From Rhodobiaceae bacterium (GTDB lineage: Bacteria; Pseudomonadota; Alphaproteobacteria; Rhizobiales; Aestuariivirgaceae), in the NCBI GenBank assembly GCA_009885825.1, contig VFJY01000043.1:17780-81779 (forward strand): DNA of 64,000 nt, given 5' to 3'. The notes under the pieces were generated by a model that saw only the letters and a list, made by a program, of their open reading frames with translations, had not been told where the DNA came from and did no database searches. Within the stretch, counting starts at the first letter, position 1. Every line of letters starts with the position of its first letter. Of the stretch, positions 56,503-64,000 are shown piece after piece. The position numbers and the translations under genes are program-made.

Positions 56503-56531
56503 TTGCATCTTTGGCGGGCAGCGCCTATATA
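56503..56531 (+). promoter_or_regulatory. Probable sigma-70 promoter of trcR
   Basis: TTGCAT (56503-56508), 17 bp spacer, TATATA (56526-56531), in the 104-bp space between the oxidoreductase stop and the trcR start. Transcription would begin near 56538, giving a leader of about 60 nt. Confidence 0.55.
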
Positions 56532-56600
56532 GCGGTCATTCCCCGCGTATTTTCAAGAAAGTGACGGAACCCGAGGCGGTTCTGAAGGAGCGAAAAAATT

Positions 56601-57347
56601 ATGTCCAATGCCCCGTTGATGCCCAAGGCAACCGCCGTTTGGCTGGTTGAAAACACGGCCCTGACGTTTCGCCAGATCGCGGATTACTGCAATCTACACG
56701 AGCTTGAAGTGAAAGGCATCGCTGATGGTGATGTGGCGACGGGAATCAAGGGACTGGACCCGGTAACGGGCGGCCAGCTTACGCGCGACGAAATCAAGAA
56801 GGGTGAGGCGGACCCGAATTACACACTCAAGATTCTGATTTCGAAGGTGAATATCCCGGTGCAGAAATCAACGGGTGGCCCGCGCTATACGCCGGTGTCG
56901 CGCAGAGGCGAGCGGCCGGATGCCATCATGTGGCTCCTGCGCAATCATCCGGAATTGCCAGAATCAACGGTCATGAAACTGGTGGGGACGACGAAGTCCA
57001 CCATCGCGGCCATTCGTGACCGCACGCACTGGAATGCCGCCAACATCAAGCCGGTTGATCCGGTGTCGCTGGGGTTGTGTTCGCAGCTGGAATTGGATTT
57101 CGCGGTTCAGAAAGCGGCGCGCAAGGCTGGCAAGGGGCAAGTGCCAGATGCAGCGCCGGCGCGCACGCTCATTCCGGCTGCGGAAGTTTTGGGAACAGCC
57201 GCCAATGTGGCCGCTGTTGCCGCTGCGGCGGTGGAAGCCGAAAAAGCTGTTTCAGCAGAAACCGTGAAAAATGATGACAAGCACTATAGCGCCGATTCAG
57301 TTTTCGCCAAGCTCAAGGGATTGAAGCTCGAAAAAGAGACTGAATAA
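56601..57347 (+). CDS. trcR: Cell cycle transcriptional regulator TrcR (DUF1013)
   Basis: 248 residues. LMPKATAVWLVENTALTFRQIADYC opens the protein with a helix-turn-helix-like segment; PDAIMWLLRNHPELPESTVMKLVGTTKSTI, cited in part as NHPELPESTVMKLVGTTKST, is the second HTH-like region and diagnostic of DUF1013. The C-terminal 80 residues are Ala/Lys-rich and low complexity. TrcR is a conserved alphaproteobacterial regulator tied to the CtrA network. Its TAA overlaps the ATG of the following SDR gene by one base. Confidence 0.92.
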   Translation: MSNAPLMPKATAVWLVENTALTFRQIADYCNLHELEVKGIADGDVATGIKGLDPVTGGQLTRDEIKKGEADPNYTLKILISKVNIPVQKSTGGPRYTPVSRRGERPDAIMWLLRNHPELPESTVMKLVGTTKSTIAAIRDRTHWNAANIKPVDPVSLGLCSQLELDFAVQKAARKAGKGQVPDAAPARTLIPAAEVLGTAANVAAVAAAAVEAEKAVSAETVKNDDKHYSADSVFAKLKGLKLEKETE

Positions 57348-57946
57348 TGCGTGTTCTTGTAGTCGGCACGAATGGCGATGTGGGCAAGGCCGCGGTTGCC
57401 GAATTGAGCGTGCGCCACGAAGTCATCAAGGCTGGCCGAACAACCGGCGATGAGCAGGTGGACCTCATGGATGCGGGTTCGATCACCGCCATGTTTGAGA
57501 AAGTTGGAAAGGTTGACGCCATTGTCGCCTGCGCCGGGCATGCGCATTTCGGCCCGCTTGCCGGCATGACGGAAGAGCAGTTCATGGTCGGCTTGAAGGA
57601 CAAGCTTATGGGGCAGGTCAATCTTGTCTTGCTGGGAACCCGTTATGTGAATGACCGGGGATCATTTACGCTGACCAGTGGCGTTCTTGACCGTGACCCC
57701 GTTCGGAAGGGCGCAAACGCGGCGACGGTGAACGCGGCGCTGAAAGGGTTCGTCACCGCTGCGGCGATCGAACTTGAACGGGGCATTCGCATCAATGTCG
57801 TAAGCCCGGGATTGCTGGAAGCCTCCGCCAAGAAATATGCGGGCGCGTTCCCCGGCCACGAAACAGTTTCGTCGGCCCGCGTGGGTCTGGCCTATGCCAA
57901 GAGCGTTGAAGGCGCCATCACCGGGCAGCTTATCATTGTCAGTTAA
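57347..57946 (+). CDS. SDR-like protein lacking the catalytic Tyr-Lys pair
   Basis: 199 residues. A short Rossmann motif VLVVGTNGDVGKAAVAEL and NAG-like ACAGHAHFGPL place it in the SDR superfamily, and TLTSGVLDRDP keeps the Ser. Where Tyr-x3-Lys is expected, the segment reads KGANAATVNAALKGF, with Asn/Ala instead. PGLLEAS and the final GAITGQLIIV are retained. So cofactor binding is likely, but classical SDR chemistry is doubtful. It is translationally coupled to trcR through TAATG. Confidence 0.85.
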   Translation: MRVLVVGTNGDVGKAAVAELSVRHEVIKAGRTTGDEQVDLMDAGSITAMFEKVGKVDAIVACAGHAHFGPLAGMTEEQFMVGLKDKLMGQVNLVLLGTRYVNDRGSFTLTSGVLDRDPVRKGANAATVNAALKGFVTAAAIELERGIRINVVSPGLLEASAKKYAGAFPGHETVSSARVGLAYAKSVEGAITGQLIIVS

Positions 57947-58045
57947 AGTTTCTTTCGCAAGTTAACCTTGCTGCGGAACAACTTATGGTTTTATTGATTG
58001 TGCTGCTGCTATGGGCTAAGCAGCCGATGCGGCACCAAGTGGGTG

Positions 58046-58060
58046 CTAACCATTTCTTAA
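58046..58060. promoter_or_regulatory. Candidate CtrA-binding box upstream of the secreted-protein gene
   Basis: CTAA, seven bases (CCATTTC), TTAA: one mismatch from TTAA-N7-TTAA, with the left half reading TAACCAT. It lies about 67 bp upstream of the ATG at 58127, a usual distance for control of that gene. Confidence 0.45.
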
Positions 58061-58126
58061 CAACTCATTTCTATGATTCTCGACGACGGCCGGGATTTTG
58101 GATTTCGGAGCGTTTGTCGAGGGTCG

Positions 58127-58588
58127 ATGCAGACAGCAGGTTTTAAGTCATTCTTATTTGGATGCGCAGTTCTTGGGGCTATCAACGCGGGTAGCGTCGG
58201 AACGCAGGCAGCGACTGGAAATTCGGTTTCAATTACAAACAACGGCGGCGGGGTTGTTGTTCAATACGCCCTCAAGGTGGCTGAATACCGGGATGCGGGC
58301 ACGCTCGTCAAATTTTCCGGCAGATGCGATTCCTCCTGCACGCTATTCTTAAGTTTGCCGCAGAATCAAATTTGCATCAATCCCGGCGCATATTTCAGGT
58401 TCCATTCGCCGTCTGGCGCCAATGCACGCGCAGTTCGCGTGGCGCAGTCCTTCATGATGAAGAAATATCCTGGCTGGGTCCGGAATTGGATTTCTGGACA
58501 GGGCGGCCTCTCCAAGCAGCTCATCAAGATGGACTATGCCTACGCAAGCCGCTTCATCTCAAGTTGCGCGGCAGTTGCCCTGCGCTGA
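58127..58588 (+). CDS. Secreted hypothetical protein with Clp-protease-like core
   Basis: 153 residues from the ATG at 58127 (GAGGG upstream). Signal peptide about 1-27 (SFLFGCAVLGAINAGSVGTQA). Then VVVQYALKVAEYRDAGTLVKFSG is followed by CDSSCTLFLSLP and PGAYFRFHSP. Secreted alphaproteobacterial proteins with a G-x-C-x-S-[AS]-C-T and later F-H motif recall ClpP/crotonase-fold serine peptidases, with Ser and His as candidate catalytic residues; this is only a resemblance. Four cysteines may form disulfides. A CtrA-like box lies upstream. Confidence 0.7.
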   Translation: MQTAGFKSFLFGCAVLGAINAGSVGTQAATGNSVSITNNGGGVVVQYALKVAEYRDAGTLVKFSGRCDSSCTLFLSLPQNQICINPGAYFRFHSPSGANARAVRVAQSFMMKKYPGWVRNWISGQGGLSKQLIKMDYAYASRFISSCAAVALR

Positions 58589-58708
58589 GGATGCGGTCTG
58601 GATGTAGCATGAGAAACTGGCTATGACCAAGTTCCGTTGACGCAGTTCAAAGAGAGTCGCGGCGACCAATAGAGGCCGCCGCACTGCTCGTCTCAGCTGT
58701 TGGTTTTC

Positions 58709-59065
58709 TTAGCTGGACTTTTTGTCATAGTAGTTACACTCATGTTCCTCCGGACTTTCGGTGGGCCGACTCGGCCTGGTGGTGGACCTGTTTGAACTGC
58801 TATTGTCGTTGATATTGCCACTCGTGCCTGTGAAAGCTGTGGCGTCGCAGGCCGTGCCCTGCCCACGATAATTTCTCAGGAAACTGCGGATTGCCTGTCT
58901 GGTGCCTTTTTCCAAAGCGGCCTCGCAGGCGCATTCGGCTTCAGTCACACCGCCTGCCATGCAGCTTTTAATGCTTGCCGATTGGGCGTTTGCGACACTT
59001 GCATAAAGCGAAGTGGCGGCCACCAAAGCACCAGAAACAACCAAAATTGCCCTTAAGTTCTTCAT
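58709..59065 (-). CDS. Secreted cysteine-containing protein of unknown function
   Basis: 118 residues; GGAA lies before the ATG at 59065. Signal peptide about 1-27 (LVVSGALVAATSLYASVANA). The mature part begins with a small Cys-rich unit (KSCMAGGVTEAECACEAALE) and ends in a Ser/Thr/Pro/Asn-rich, probably disordered tail with a last Cys in HECNYYDKKSS. I do not recognise the family. Convergent with the preceding secreted-protein gene. Confidence 0.6.
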   Translation of the reverse strand: MKNLRAILVVSGALVAATSLYASVANAQSASIKSCMAGGVTEAECACEAALEKGTRQAIRSFLRNYRGQGTACDATAFTGTSGNINDNSSSNRSTTRPSRPTESPEEHECNYYDKKSS

Positions 59066-59581
59066 GATATATGGTTCCTTTTCAGATTGTGAGTTTGCTC
59101 GTCCATCCGATTGATAAACTCATAGTGTTGTTAGACATTGATTTGAGTCATGTTTCACTCCTCCAGAATCAAGCAGTACTAGCTATTGTGATTTGGCCGA
59201 GCGCCCTTCGCAAAATGGAAGGGCTCGTCTGGCGTGTTGGCCCCACCCGCCTGACAGTTACTCGTGCTGAGACACTTAGTATCTGTCCGTCGCAGCTCCG
59301 CACAGTGAACTCGCTGGGATCATGGCACAAGACAATAAGAAAATAACTTTTCCTTCCGCCTGAAGCTCTCCATTTTTTAGATATTTGCCCAATGCCTCAA
59401 TTAGTTAAAAGTTAGAATAACTAATTCTAAAAGTCAATTAAAATCACTTGACTGTTGTGACTATAAATGCAGTCAAACTAGCGATTTTCAAAATTGCTAA
59501 TGATTCGGTTAAGATTGGATGGCACGCTCGACCGAGATTCTACGATTAACTGGATCGTAGTTGGGGCTCAGGTCACCGGGC
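59066..59581. other. 516-bp intergenic region, AT-rich towards its right half
   Basis: No convincing gene is seen. A 91-codon open frame at 59071-59346 has neither a ribosome-binding site nor a recognisable protein pattern. The part from about 59350 to 59520 is clearly AT-rich compared with the rest of the window and contains a perfect 9-bp inverted repeat AATTAGTTA/TAACTAATT (59399-59426, 10-base loop), which could be an operator or a weak hairpin. Confidence 0.5.
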
Positions 59582-60355
59582 TCATTCCTTGACAGGCACC
59601 GTATAGTTCAGGGGCATGCGGCCGCCGTCGGCGTAGATGGTTTGGCCGGTTACGTAGCTGGCGTCATCGCTCGCCAGGAACAAGGCGATTGATGCTATTT
59701 CTGATGGCTCGCCGATCCGCCCAATCGGGGTTCGCGACATGACGCGGGCCATGGCGGCCTTGTCGGAAACCACCGCTGTCAGCATGTCTGTGTTGATGGA
59801 GCCTGGTCCTATGGCGTTGACGCGAATGCCGTGGGGGGCAAGATAGATCGAAGTGGCGCGGGTGAGTTGCGCAACGCCACCTTTGGATATGCAGTAGGCA
59901 ATGATCGTGGGAATGGCGAGAGTGTCGTTCACCGACGACATGTTGATGATTGAGCCGGCGGGCTTTCCGGCCTGGACCTGCTTCACCATTTCACGGGCGC
60001 AGGCCTGGAGCATGAGGAACGAGCCCTTGAGATTTATGTCAAGAACCTTGTCATAATCCACTTCTGTCATTTCGAGAAAATCGCCAACGACACTGACCCC
60101 CGCATTGTTCATCAGGACATCAATGGCGCCAAATTGATGGATAATTGCCGCAACAGCTTTTTTTACTTCGCTGGAATTCGAAACATCGCAGTGCATGAAC
60201 GTGGCGCCGAGGCGCTTGGCTTCTGCCGCGCCAATCTTGTCCATGATGTCGGTCATGATGACCTTCGCGCCTTCGGCCACAAAGCGCTCGGATGTTGCCA
60301 GGCCGATTCCCCGCGCAGCGCCGGTCACGATGGCGATTTTGTTTTTGAGTTTCAT
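59582..60355 (-). CDS. SDR family oxidoreductase
   Basis: 257-residue classical short-chain dehydrogenase: [16 protein letters not shown] cofactor motif, [11 protein letters not shown], catalytic Ser in [13 protein letters not shown] and Tyr-x3-Lys in AYCISKGG; C-terminal [13 protein letters not shown]. Asp37 after the second strand (MTDI) favours NAD. The substrate is unknown; the pattern is that of glucose-dehydrogenase/FabG-like SDRs. It lies 10 bp downstream of a second SDR gene, forming a two-gene operon. Confidence 0.9.
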   Translation of the reverse strand: MKLKNKIAIVTGAARGIGLATSERFVAEGAKVIMTDIMDKIGAAEAKRLGATFMHCDVSNSSEVKKAVAAIIHQFGAIDVLMNNAGVSVVGDFLEMTEVDYDKVLDINLKGSFLMLQACAREMVKQVQAGKPAGSIINMSSVNDTLAIPTIIAYCISKGGVAQLTRATSIYLAPHGIRVNAIGPGSINTDMLTAVVSDKAAMARVMSRTPIGRIGEPSEIASIALFLASDDASYVTGQTIYADGGRMPLNYTVPVKE

Positions 60356-60365
60356 CCGGGATTTC

Positions 60366-61112
60366 CTAGTGGGTGTGAAAGTTTCCGCTGTCTGATTCCA
60401 GCATGAGAGATGCGACGGTCACATGGCGGGGACGACTGAGGGCAAAGAGGGCGGATTCCACGATGTCACGATTGGTGAGCCACGAGGTTTCGGGCTGAAT
60501 GGCGTTCCATGCCGCTTCGTCCAGCGGCGATATATCCTTGATGTTAGGCGGATAGATTCCGCTGATCCGCACGGGCCTGCCGCGCAGTTCCTGACGCAGC
60601 GCATCGGTCAGTCCAGCCTGGCCATGCTTGGAAGCGATATAGGCGACTGAGGCTCCCAGAAGCGGAACATTGTGCATGCCGCTGGTGGAGACAATATTCA
60701 AGATGTCGCCAGCGCCGGATTTTTCGAGCAACGGGAGAAGACCGCGGGTGAATAGCAGCGTGCCGGTTACATTGCCCGTGATGGTGTTGGCGATGGAGTA
60801 GGCGTCGTGGCTCTCCATGGGCCCCGCATGCCACTGGGCCGCATTGTTGATGAGAACATGGAGAGGGATGCCTTCGTCGCGCATTTTTTTGGCAGTCAAC
60901 GTGACCTGGCTGATGTCAGCGAGGTCGAGGTGGAGCGTTTCTGGCCGCTTGCCAGTTCTGAGTCTTATCGATTCCGCCAGGGATGTAAGATTTTCCATAT
61001 TACGGCCAGCTACGACCACTTCCGCCCCCGCATCGGCGAAGACTACCGCAAACGCGGCGCCAAGGCCCCGGCCGGCACCTGTAATGATTATTCTTTTCCC
61101 CTGGACCGCCAT
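60366..61112 (-). CDS. SDR family oxidoreductase
   Basis: 248 residues. [16 protein letters not shown], then AGRN after the second strand (an Arg that favours NADP), [22 protein letters not shown] with the catalytic Ser and AYIASKHGQ with Tyr-x3-Lys. The C-terminus ([15 protein letters not shown]) resembles the sepiapterin-reductase-like SDR group. First gene of the SDR pair. The substrate is unknown, but opposite cofactor preferences of the two enzymes could allow an interconversion. Confidence 0.88.
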   Translation of the reverse strand: MAVQGKRIIITGAGRGLGAAFAVVFADAGAEVVVAGRNMENLTSLAESIRLRTGKRPETLHLDLADISQVTLTAKKMRDEGIPLHVLINNAAQWHAGPMESHDAYSIANTITGNVTGTLLFTRGLLPLLEKSGAGDILNIVSTSGMHNVPLLGASVAYIASKHGQAGLTDALRQELRGRPVRISGIYPPNIKDISPLDEAAWNAIQPETSWLTNRDIVESALFALSRPRHVTVASLMLESDSGNFHTH

Positions 61113-61402
61113 AGGGTCAAGGCTAGCGCATAATGCATGAGCAGGTAAGGGGCAGGGGCCTCACCCAGCTGCGCCACGAGTGGGGAGGTGACCCTGGTTT
61201 TGGCGCCATCGACCCATGGCAAAGCTCCCACACTCGCAGTTTTCACCGGTGTTTAGCCATAGCTACTGGATAGGCCTGCATGTGAGAATTTTTTGGCCAT
61301 TAGATTCGGGGGAAGTCGCAGTGCGCCCAATCCACTCCCTACTTGAGAGGGCCAAAATCACGCAGAGACCCTCTCACGGCGCGTATAAATGAATGAGCTA
61401 TC

Positions 61403-61582
61403 TCAAGCTGCTTGCTGCTGGCTCTCGAGTCTGGTGATTTCGTCTTTTATCTTGAGTTTTCGGCGCTTTATTTCGGCGATTTCCTGGTCAGTTGACGCAG
61501 GGTGGGCCATGGCCTCGGCCAATTCCTGCTCTAATGCTCTGTGTTTGGTTATCAACTCACTAAGATGGGCTTGAAGGGACAT
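61403..61582 (-). CDS. DUF465/YdcH family small coiled-coil protein
   Basis: 59 residues from the ATG at 61582, preceded by GGAGGT: MSLQAHLSELITKHRALEQE, then IAEIKRRKLKIKDEITRLES. The K-R-x-K-L-x-L/I-K-D-E-I core is the DUF465 hallmark. The family is a short helical hairpin of unknown function. A second DUF465 gene is divergently placed 127 bp away. A GAGAGGG/CCCTCTC hairpin without T-run lies downstream at 61345-61375. Confidence 0.9.
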   Translation of the reverse strand: MSLQAHLSELITKHRALEQELAEAMAHPASTDQEIAEIKRRKLKIKDEITRLESQQQAA

Positions 61583-61708
61583 TAAGACCTCCGCACGATG
61601 TTGAAGTTAACGACAATATGATGACACAGAGTTGGGGTCTTGTCGAATGGCTTTCGAAGGCATAGGTGAAGGGGGCTAAAATTTGGTTTTATGGGCGGGT
61701 AAACCAAT

Positions 61709-61915
61709 ATGGATACCATCCAAGAAGTTGCCATTCGTTCAAAATTGCAGAATCTGCTGCAGCAGCACCGGGACCTTGACTTGGCGATCGTTTCGCTGGA
61801 AGCAACGGGCACCAGCGACCAGTTGCATCTCCGGCGCCTCAAAAAGATGAAGCTTGATCTCAAGGACCAGATCTTGAAATTGGAGAACATGCTGGTCCCC
61901 AACATCATCGCTTGA
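61709..61915 (+). CDS. DUF465/YdcH family small coiled-coil protein
   Basis: 68 residues: a first helix [15 protein letters not shown], a turn with EATGTSDQ, then [20 protein letters not shown], the DUF465 core. The function is unknown. It precedes purE by 14 bp and is probably the first gene of the purEK transcript, an arrangement often seen in Hyphomicrobiales. Confidence 0.9.
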   Translation: MDTIQEVAIRSKLQNLLQQHRDLDLAIVSLEATGTSDQLHLRRLKKMKLDLKDQILKLENMLVPNIIA

Positions 61916-61929
61916 AAGGCAAGGTTATT

Positions 61930-62418
61930 TTGAAAGCACCTGTCGCCATTGTCATGGGCAGCCAATCGGATTGGGCCACCATGAAGCATGCCGCCGATAT
62001 TCTGGATGCGTTGGGGGTGGCGAATGAGGCGCGCATTGTTTCGGCGCACCGCACACCGCAGCGGCTCTATGACTTTGCCAAAGGAGCGAAGACTGAAGGG
62101 TTTCAGGTGATCATCGCGGGGGCTGGCGGGGCCGCGCATTTGCCGGGGATGGTGGCCGCCATGACGATCTTGCCGGTGTTTGGCGTGCCGGTTGAGTCGA
62201 AGGCCCTGTCCGGGCAGGATTCACTGCTTTCGATCGTGCAGATGCCAGCGGGAGTGCCGGTTGGCACGTTGGCCATTGGCAGGGCGGGAGCGACCAACGC
62301 GGGGCTTTTGGCTGCGAGTGTTTTAGCTTTGAGTGACAAGGCCTTAGCCCAGAGGCTTGAGACTTGGCGTGAACAGCAAACGGCCTCTGTGGCGGTGAAA
62401 CCGAAAGACGAGGCTTGA
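61930..62418 (+). CDS. purE: 5-(carboxyamino)imidazole ribonucleotide mutase
   Basis: 162 residues. [21 protein letters not shown] holds the CAIR-binding Ser and Asp (core VMGSQSDW), [13 protein letters not shown] the conserved His, and [13 protein letters not shown] the phosphate loop: class I PurE. It converts N5-CAIR to CAIR in purine synthesis. There is no ATG before the motif; TTG at 61930 with AAGG upstream is the likely start, TTG at 61912 the alternative. The stop overlaps the purK ATG (TGATG). Confidence 0.95.
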   Translation: MKAPVAIVMGSQSDWATMKHAADILDALGVANEARIVSAHRTPQRLYDFAKGAKTEGFQVIIAGAGGAAHLPGMVAAMTILPVFGVPVESKALSGQDSLLSIVQMPAGVPVGTLAIGRAGATNAGLLAASVLALSDKALAQRLETWREQQTASVAVKPKDEA

Positions 62419-63485
62419 TGCTCAAGCCGGGGTCCATGATCGGCATTTTGGGCGGCGGGCAATTGGGGCGCATGCTGGCGCTGGCGGCGGCGCGGCTTGG
62501 TTTGAAATGCCATACCTATGCGCCGGAGAATGACAGTCCGGCGTTTCAGGTTTCGGCGGCGCACACGGTTGCCGGCTATGATGATCTTGACGCGCTGGAA
62601 GTTTTCGCTCGGTCCGTCGATGTGGTGACTTACGAGTTTGAGAATGTTCCGGTTGAGGCGGTGATTTTTCTGGAAGCGTTGGCGCCGGCGCGGCCCGGCT
62701 CAAAGGCCTTGGCCACGGCGCAGGACCGGCTGAAGGAAAAACATCTGGCGCGCAGCCTGGGCGCGCTGACGGCGGAGTTTTCCGCAGTGAACAGTCTGGA
62801 TGAGTTGCGGTCAGCGGTTGGGCGCATTGGATTTCCCGCTGTGCTCAAGACCAATCGCCTTGGCTATGATGGCAAGGGACAAGCGAAGATATCGAGCGAT
62901 GACGATGTTGCAGGCGCTTGGGCTGCGGTTCATGGCCAGCCTTCAATTCTCGAAAGCTTTGTCAATTTTCGCAGTGAGGTTTCGGTGATCGGGGCGCGGG
63001 GGCTTGATGGCCAGTTTGTGGCCTATGATGTGACGGAGAATGTTCATCGCAACCATATTCTGCATACCTCATCGGTGCCTGCGAAAATTGAAGGAGCGCT
63101 GGCCGCCAAGGCCATCGAAATTGCGCGTGGCATGGCGGAGGCTCTGGATTATGTGGGTGTCATGGGAACCGAGCTTTTTGTGGGCGAAGGCGGGGTCTAT
63201 GTCAACGAAATCGCGCCCCGGGTTCATAATTCCGGCCACTGGACCCAGGATGCCTGCGTGGTTTCACAATTTGAGCAGCATATCCGGGCTATTTCTGGCT
63301 GGCCCTTGGGCAGCACGGAGCGGCATTCGAACGTGGTCATGACCAACATTTTGGGGCAGGACGCGGCAGATTGGGCAAAATTTGCCGGGCAGGCCAATTC
63401 CGGCCTGCATTTCTATGGAAAAGCCGAGGCGCGGGAAAACCGAAAAATGGGGCACATAAATGTGCTGACCCCTCGACAGGCGTGA
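62418..63485 (+). CDS. purK: 5-(carboxyamino)imidazole ribonucleotide synthase
   Basis: 355-residue ATP-grasp enzyme: IGILGGGQLGRMLALAAARLG at the N-terminus, VVTYEFENVP, RLGYDGKGQ in the ATP-grasp domain and EIAPRVHNSGHWTQDAC with the metal-binding Glu and Asn. It uses ATP and bicarbonate to make N5-CAIR, the substrate of PurE encoded with an overlapping start codon. A terminator follows 30 bp after the stop. Confidence 0.96.
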   Translation: MLKPGSMIGILGGGQLGRMLALAAARLGLKCHTYAPENDSPAFQVSAAHTVAGYDDLDALEVFARSVDVVTYEFENVPVEAVIFLEALAPARPGSKALATAQDRLKEKHLARSLGALTAEFSAVNSLDELRSAVGRIGFPAVLKTNRLGYDGKGQAKISSDDDVAGAWAAVHGQPSILESFVNFRSEVSVIGARGLDGQFVAYDVTENVHRNHILHTSSVPAKIEGALAAKAIEIARGMAEALDYVGVMGTELFVGEGGVYVNEIAPRVHNSGHWTQDACVVSQFEQHIRAISGWPLGSTERHSNVVMTNILGQDAADWAKFAGQANSGLHFYGKAEARENRKMGHINVLTPRQA

Positions 63486-63516
63486 TAGGCTGTGGTACGC
63501 CACGCCATCTTTAAGC

Positions 63517-63540
63517 AACCCCTTTCGAGGGGTTTCTTTT
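63517..63540 (+). terminator. Rho-independent terminator of purEK
   Basis: AACCCC (63517-63522), six-base loop TTTCGA, GGGGTT (63529-63534), then T-rich TCTTTT. It closes the DUF465-purE-purK unit before rpsU. Confidence 0.85.
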
Positions 63541-63576
63541 CATGAAATTTAACACCGATCAATTCCGAGGTATCAT

Positions 63577-63855
63577 TTGCAAGTCGTAGTCCGTGACAAC
63601 AATGTTGATCAAGCCCTGAAAGTCCTCAAGAAAAAGATGCAGCGCGAGGGCATTTTCCGCGAAATGAAATTGCGCGGACATTTTGAAAAGCCATCGGAGA
63701 AGAAGGCCCGCGAGAAGGCGGAAGCGGTGCGCCGCACCCGCAAGCTGGCCCGCAAGAAGCTGCAGCGCGAAGGCCTGCTGCCGATGCCGAAGAAGATCGA
63801 GAAGCCCAAGCGCTTTGGCGCAGGCGGCGGCGCCGGTGCTGGCGGCGCATTCTAA
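63577..63855 (+). CDS. rpsU: 30S ribosomal protein S21
   Basis: 92 residues starting at TTG 63577 with GAGG six bases upstream; there is no in-frame [43 protein letters not shown] and the basic [15 protein letters not shown] are S21, with a longer C-terminal extension ([16 protein letters not shown]) usual in alphaproteobacteria. It sits at the 3' end of 16S rRNA near the anti-Shine-Dalgarno and is needed for initiation. A rare start codon would keep its synthesis low or adjustable. Confidence 0.95.
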   Translation: MQVVVRDNNVDQALKVLKKKMQREGIFREMKLRGHFEKPSEKKAREKAEAVRRTRKLARKKLQREGLLPMPKKIEKPKRFGAGGGAGAGGAF

Positions 63856-63878
63856 GCCAGTTCAAGTTTCGAATTTTA

Positions 63879-63907
63879 AAGGCCGTGGTTTATCCCACGG
63901 CTTTTTT
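63879..63907 (+). terminator. Rho-independent terminator of rpsU
   Basis: GCCGTGG pairs with CCACGGC around a short TTTATC loop and is followed by six T, about 25 bp downstream of the rpsU stop. Position is accurate to a few bases. Confidence 0.85.
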
Positions 63908-63943
63908 CTTGCCTGACAGGCGGCAAATCCGCCATCTATAGCC

Positions 63944-64000
63944 ATGGTCACGCTGCACGAAAGCTGGAAAGCGCCGCTTCAGGGGGAGTTCGACGCGCCC
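63944..64000 (+). CDS. ung: Uracil-DNA glycosylase, N-terminal fragment (runs off window)
   Basis: Nineteen codons from an ATG at 63944: MVTLHESWKAPLQGEFDAP. The L-H-x-S-W-K-x-x-L-x-x-E-F-x-x-P pattern opens family-1 uracil-DNA glycosylases, just before the PYM segment. The catalytic GQDPYH motif lies outside the window. The product removes uracil from DNA in base-excision repair. The short length limits certainty. Confidence 0.75.
   Translation, partial: MVTLHESWKAPLQGEFDAP

Noticed and set aside
59071..59346. 91-codon plus-strand ORF
   Set aside because: No ribosome-binding site, no signal peptide or familiar motif, and composition like non-coding sequence.
61345..61375. Terminator downstream of the first DUF465 gene
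   Set aside because: GAGAGGG/CCCTCTC can pair but has a 17-base loop and no T-run on either strand.

Overview
The window looks like a stretch of ordinary chromosome from an alphaproteobacterium, most likely of the order Hyphomicrobiales (Rhizobiales). I base this on the marker set rather than on any single gene: CpdR, RcdA (DUF1465), GapR (DUF2312) and TrcR (DUF1013) from the CtrA cell-cycle network; DUF1192, DUF1244, DUF1036 and DUF465 proteins; an aa3-oxidase subunit IV gene next to a three-gene pntAA-pntAB-pntB transhydrogenase; and cysteine-less L31, L36 and DksA. I do not assign a genus. There is no rRNA operon, CRISPR array, prophage or intact insertion sequence. Genes are packed tightly, with ATGA/TGATG junctions inside operons and many tail-to-tail overlaps.

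Layout. 0-9 kb: a minus-strand run with a truncated esterase, a trimethylamine-dehydrogenase-like flavoenzyme, an MFS transporter, an enolase-superfamily epimerase and a 1162-residue membrane-anchored coiled-coil protein that resembles polar growth/polarity factors. 9-22 kb: Hpt protein, ferredoxin and its reductase, a KefB-type antiporter, a DmpA-type peptidase, a sulfide/persulfide operon (YeeE pair plus metallo-beta-lactamase-fold protein), an ELM1-family protein, two EF-hand proteins, the YcjX/TIGR01620 pair, and metA with a companion P-loop ATPase. 22-31 kb: FAD oxidoreductase, dksA, ade-hisN, an intergenic small RNA candidate, an N-formylglutamate amidohydrolase family gene, cpdR, tRNA-Val and an unusual alpha/beta hydrolase-malonyl-CoA ligase fusion. 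31-47 kb: rpmJ, pyk, gapR, peptidoglycan enzymes (DUF882 and YcbB-type L,D-transpeptidase), an NtrC-type regulator, oligoendopeptidase F, bdhA with a patatin, and the transhydrogenase operon. 47-48 kb: a small disturbed region with an antitoxin gene lacking a normal start codon, a short inverted-repeat element, and a promoter-to-terminator unit for a structured RNA carrying a tiny ORF. 48-64 kb: tspO, a NicO/DUF1007 metal module, a MotA/ExbB-like plus OmpA-like pair, an ABC exporter, rpmE, rcdA, trcR, several SDRs, two DUF465 genes, purEK, rpsU and the start of ung.

How it fits together. Four proteins of the CtrA circuit lie within 30 kb (CpdR and RcdA, which with ClpXP destroy CtrA; GapR; TrcR), and CtrA-type TTAA-N7-TTAA boxes are visible upstream of an EF-hand gene, a secreted-protein gene and the coiled-coil polarity candidate. 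L,D-transpeptidase, the DUF882 endopeptidase and the polarity candidate fit an envelope that grows from the pole. The most interesting non-routine signals are the two small RNA candidates (26.9 kb and 47.7 kb), the hydrolase-MatB fusion, the decayed antitoxin beside the repeat element, and the non-flagellar MotA/OmpA pair. All family names come from reading the translated sequence; no database search was possible.
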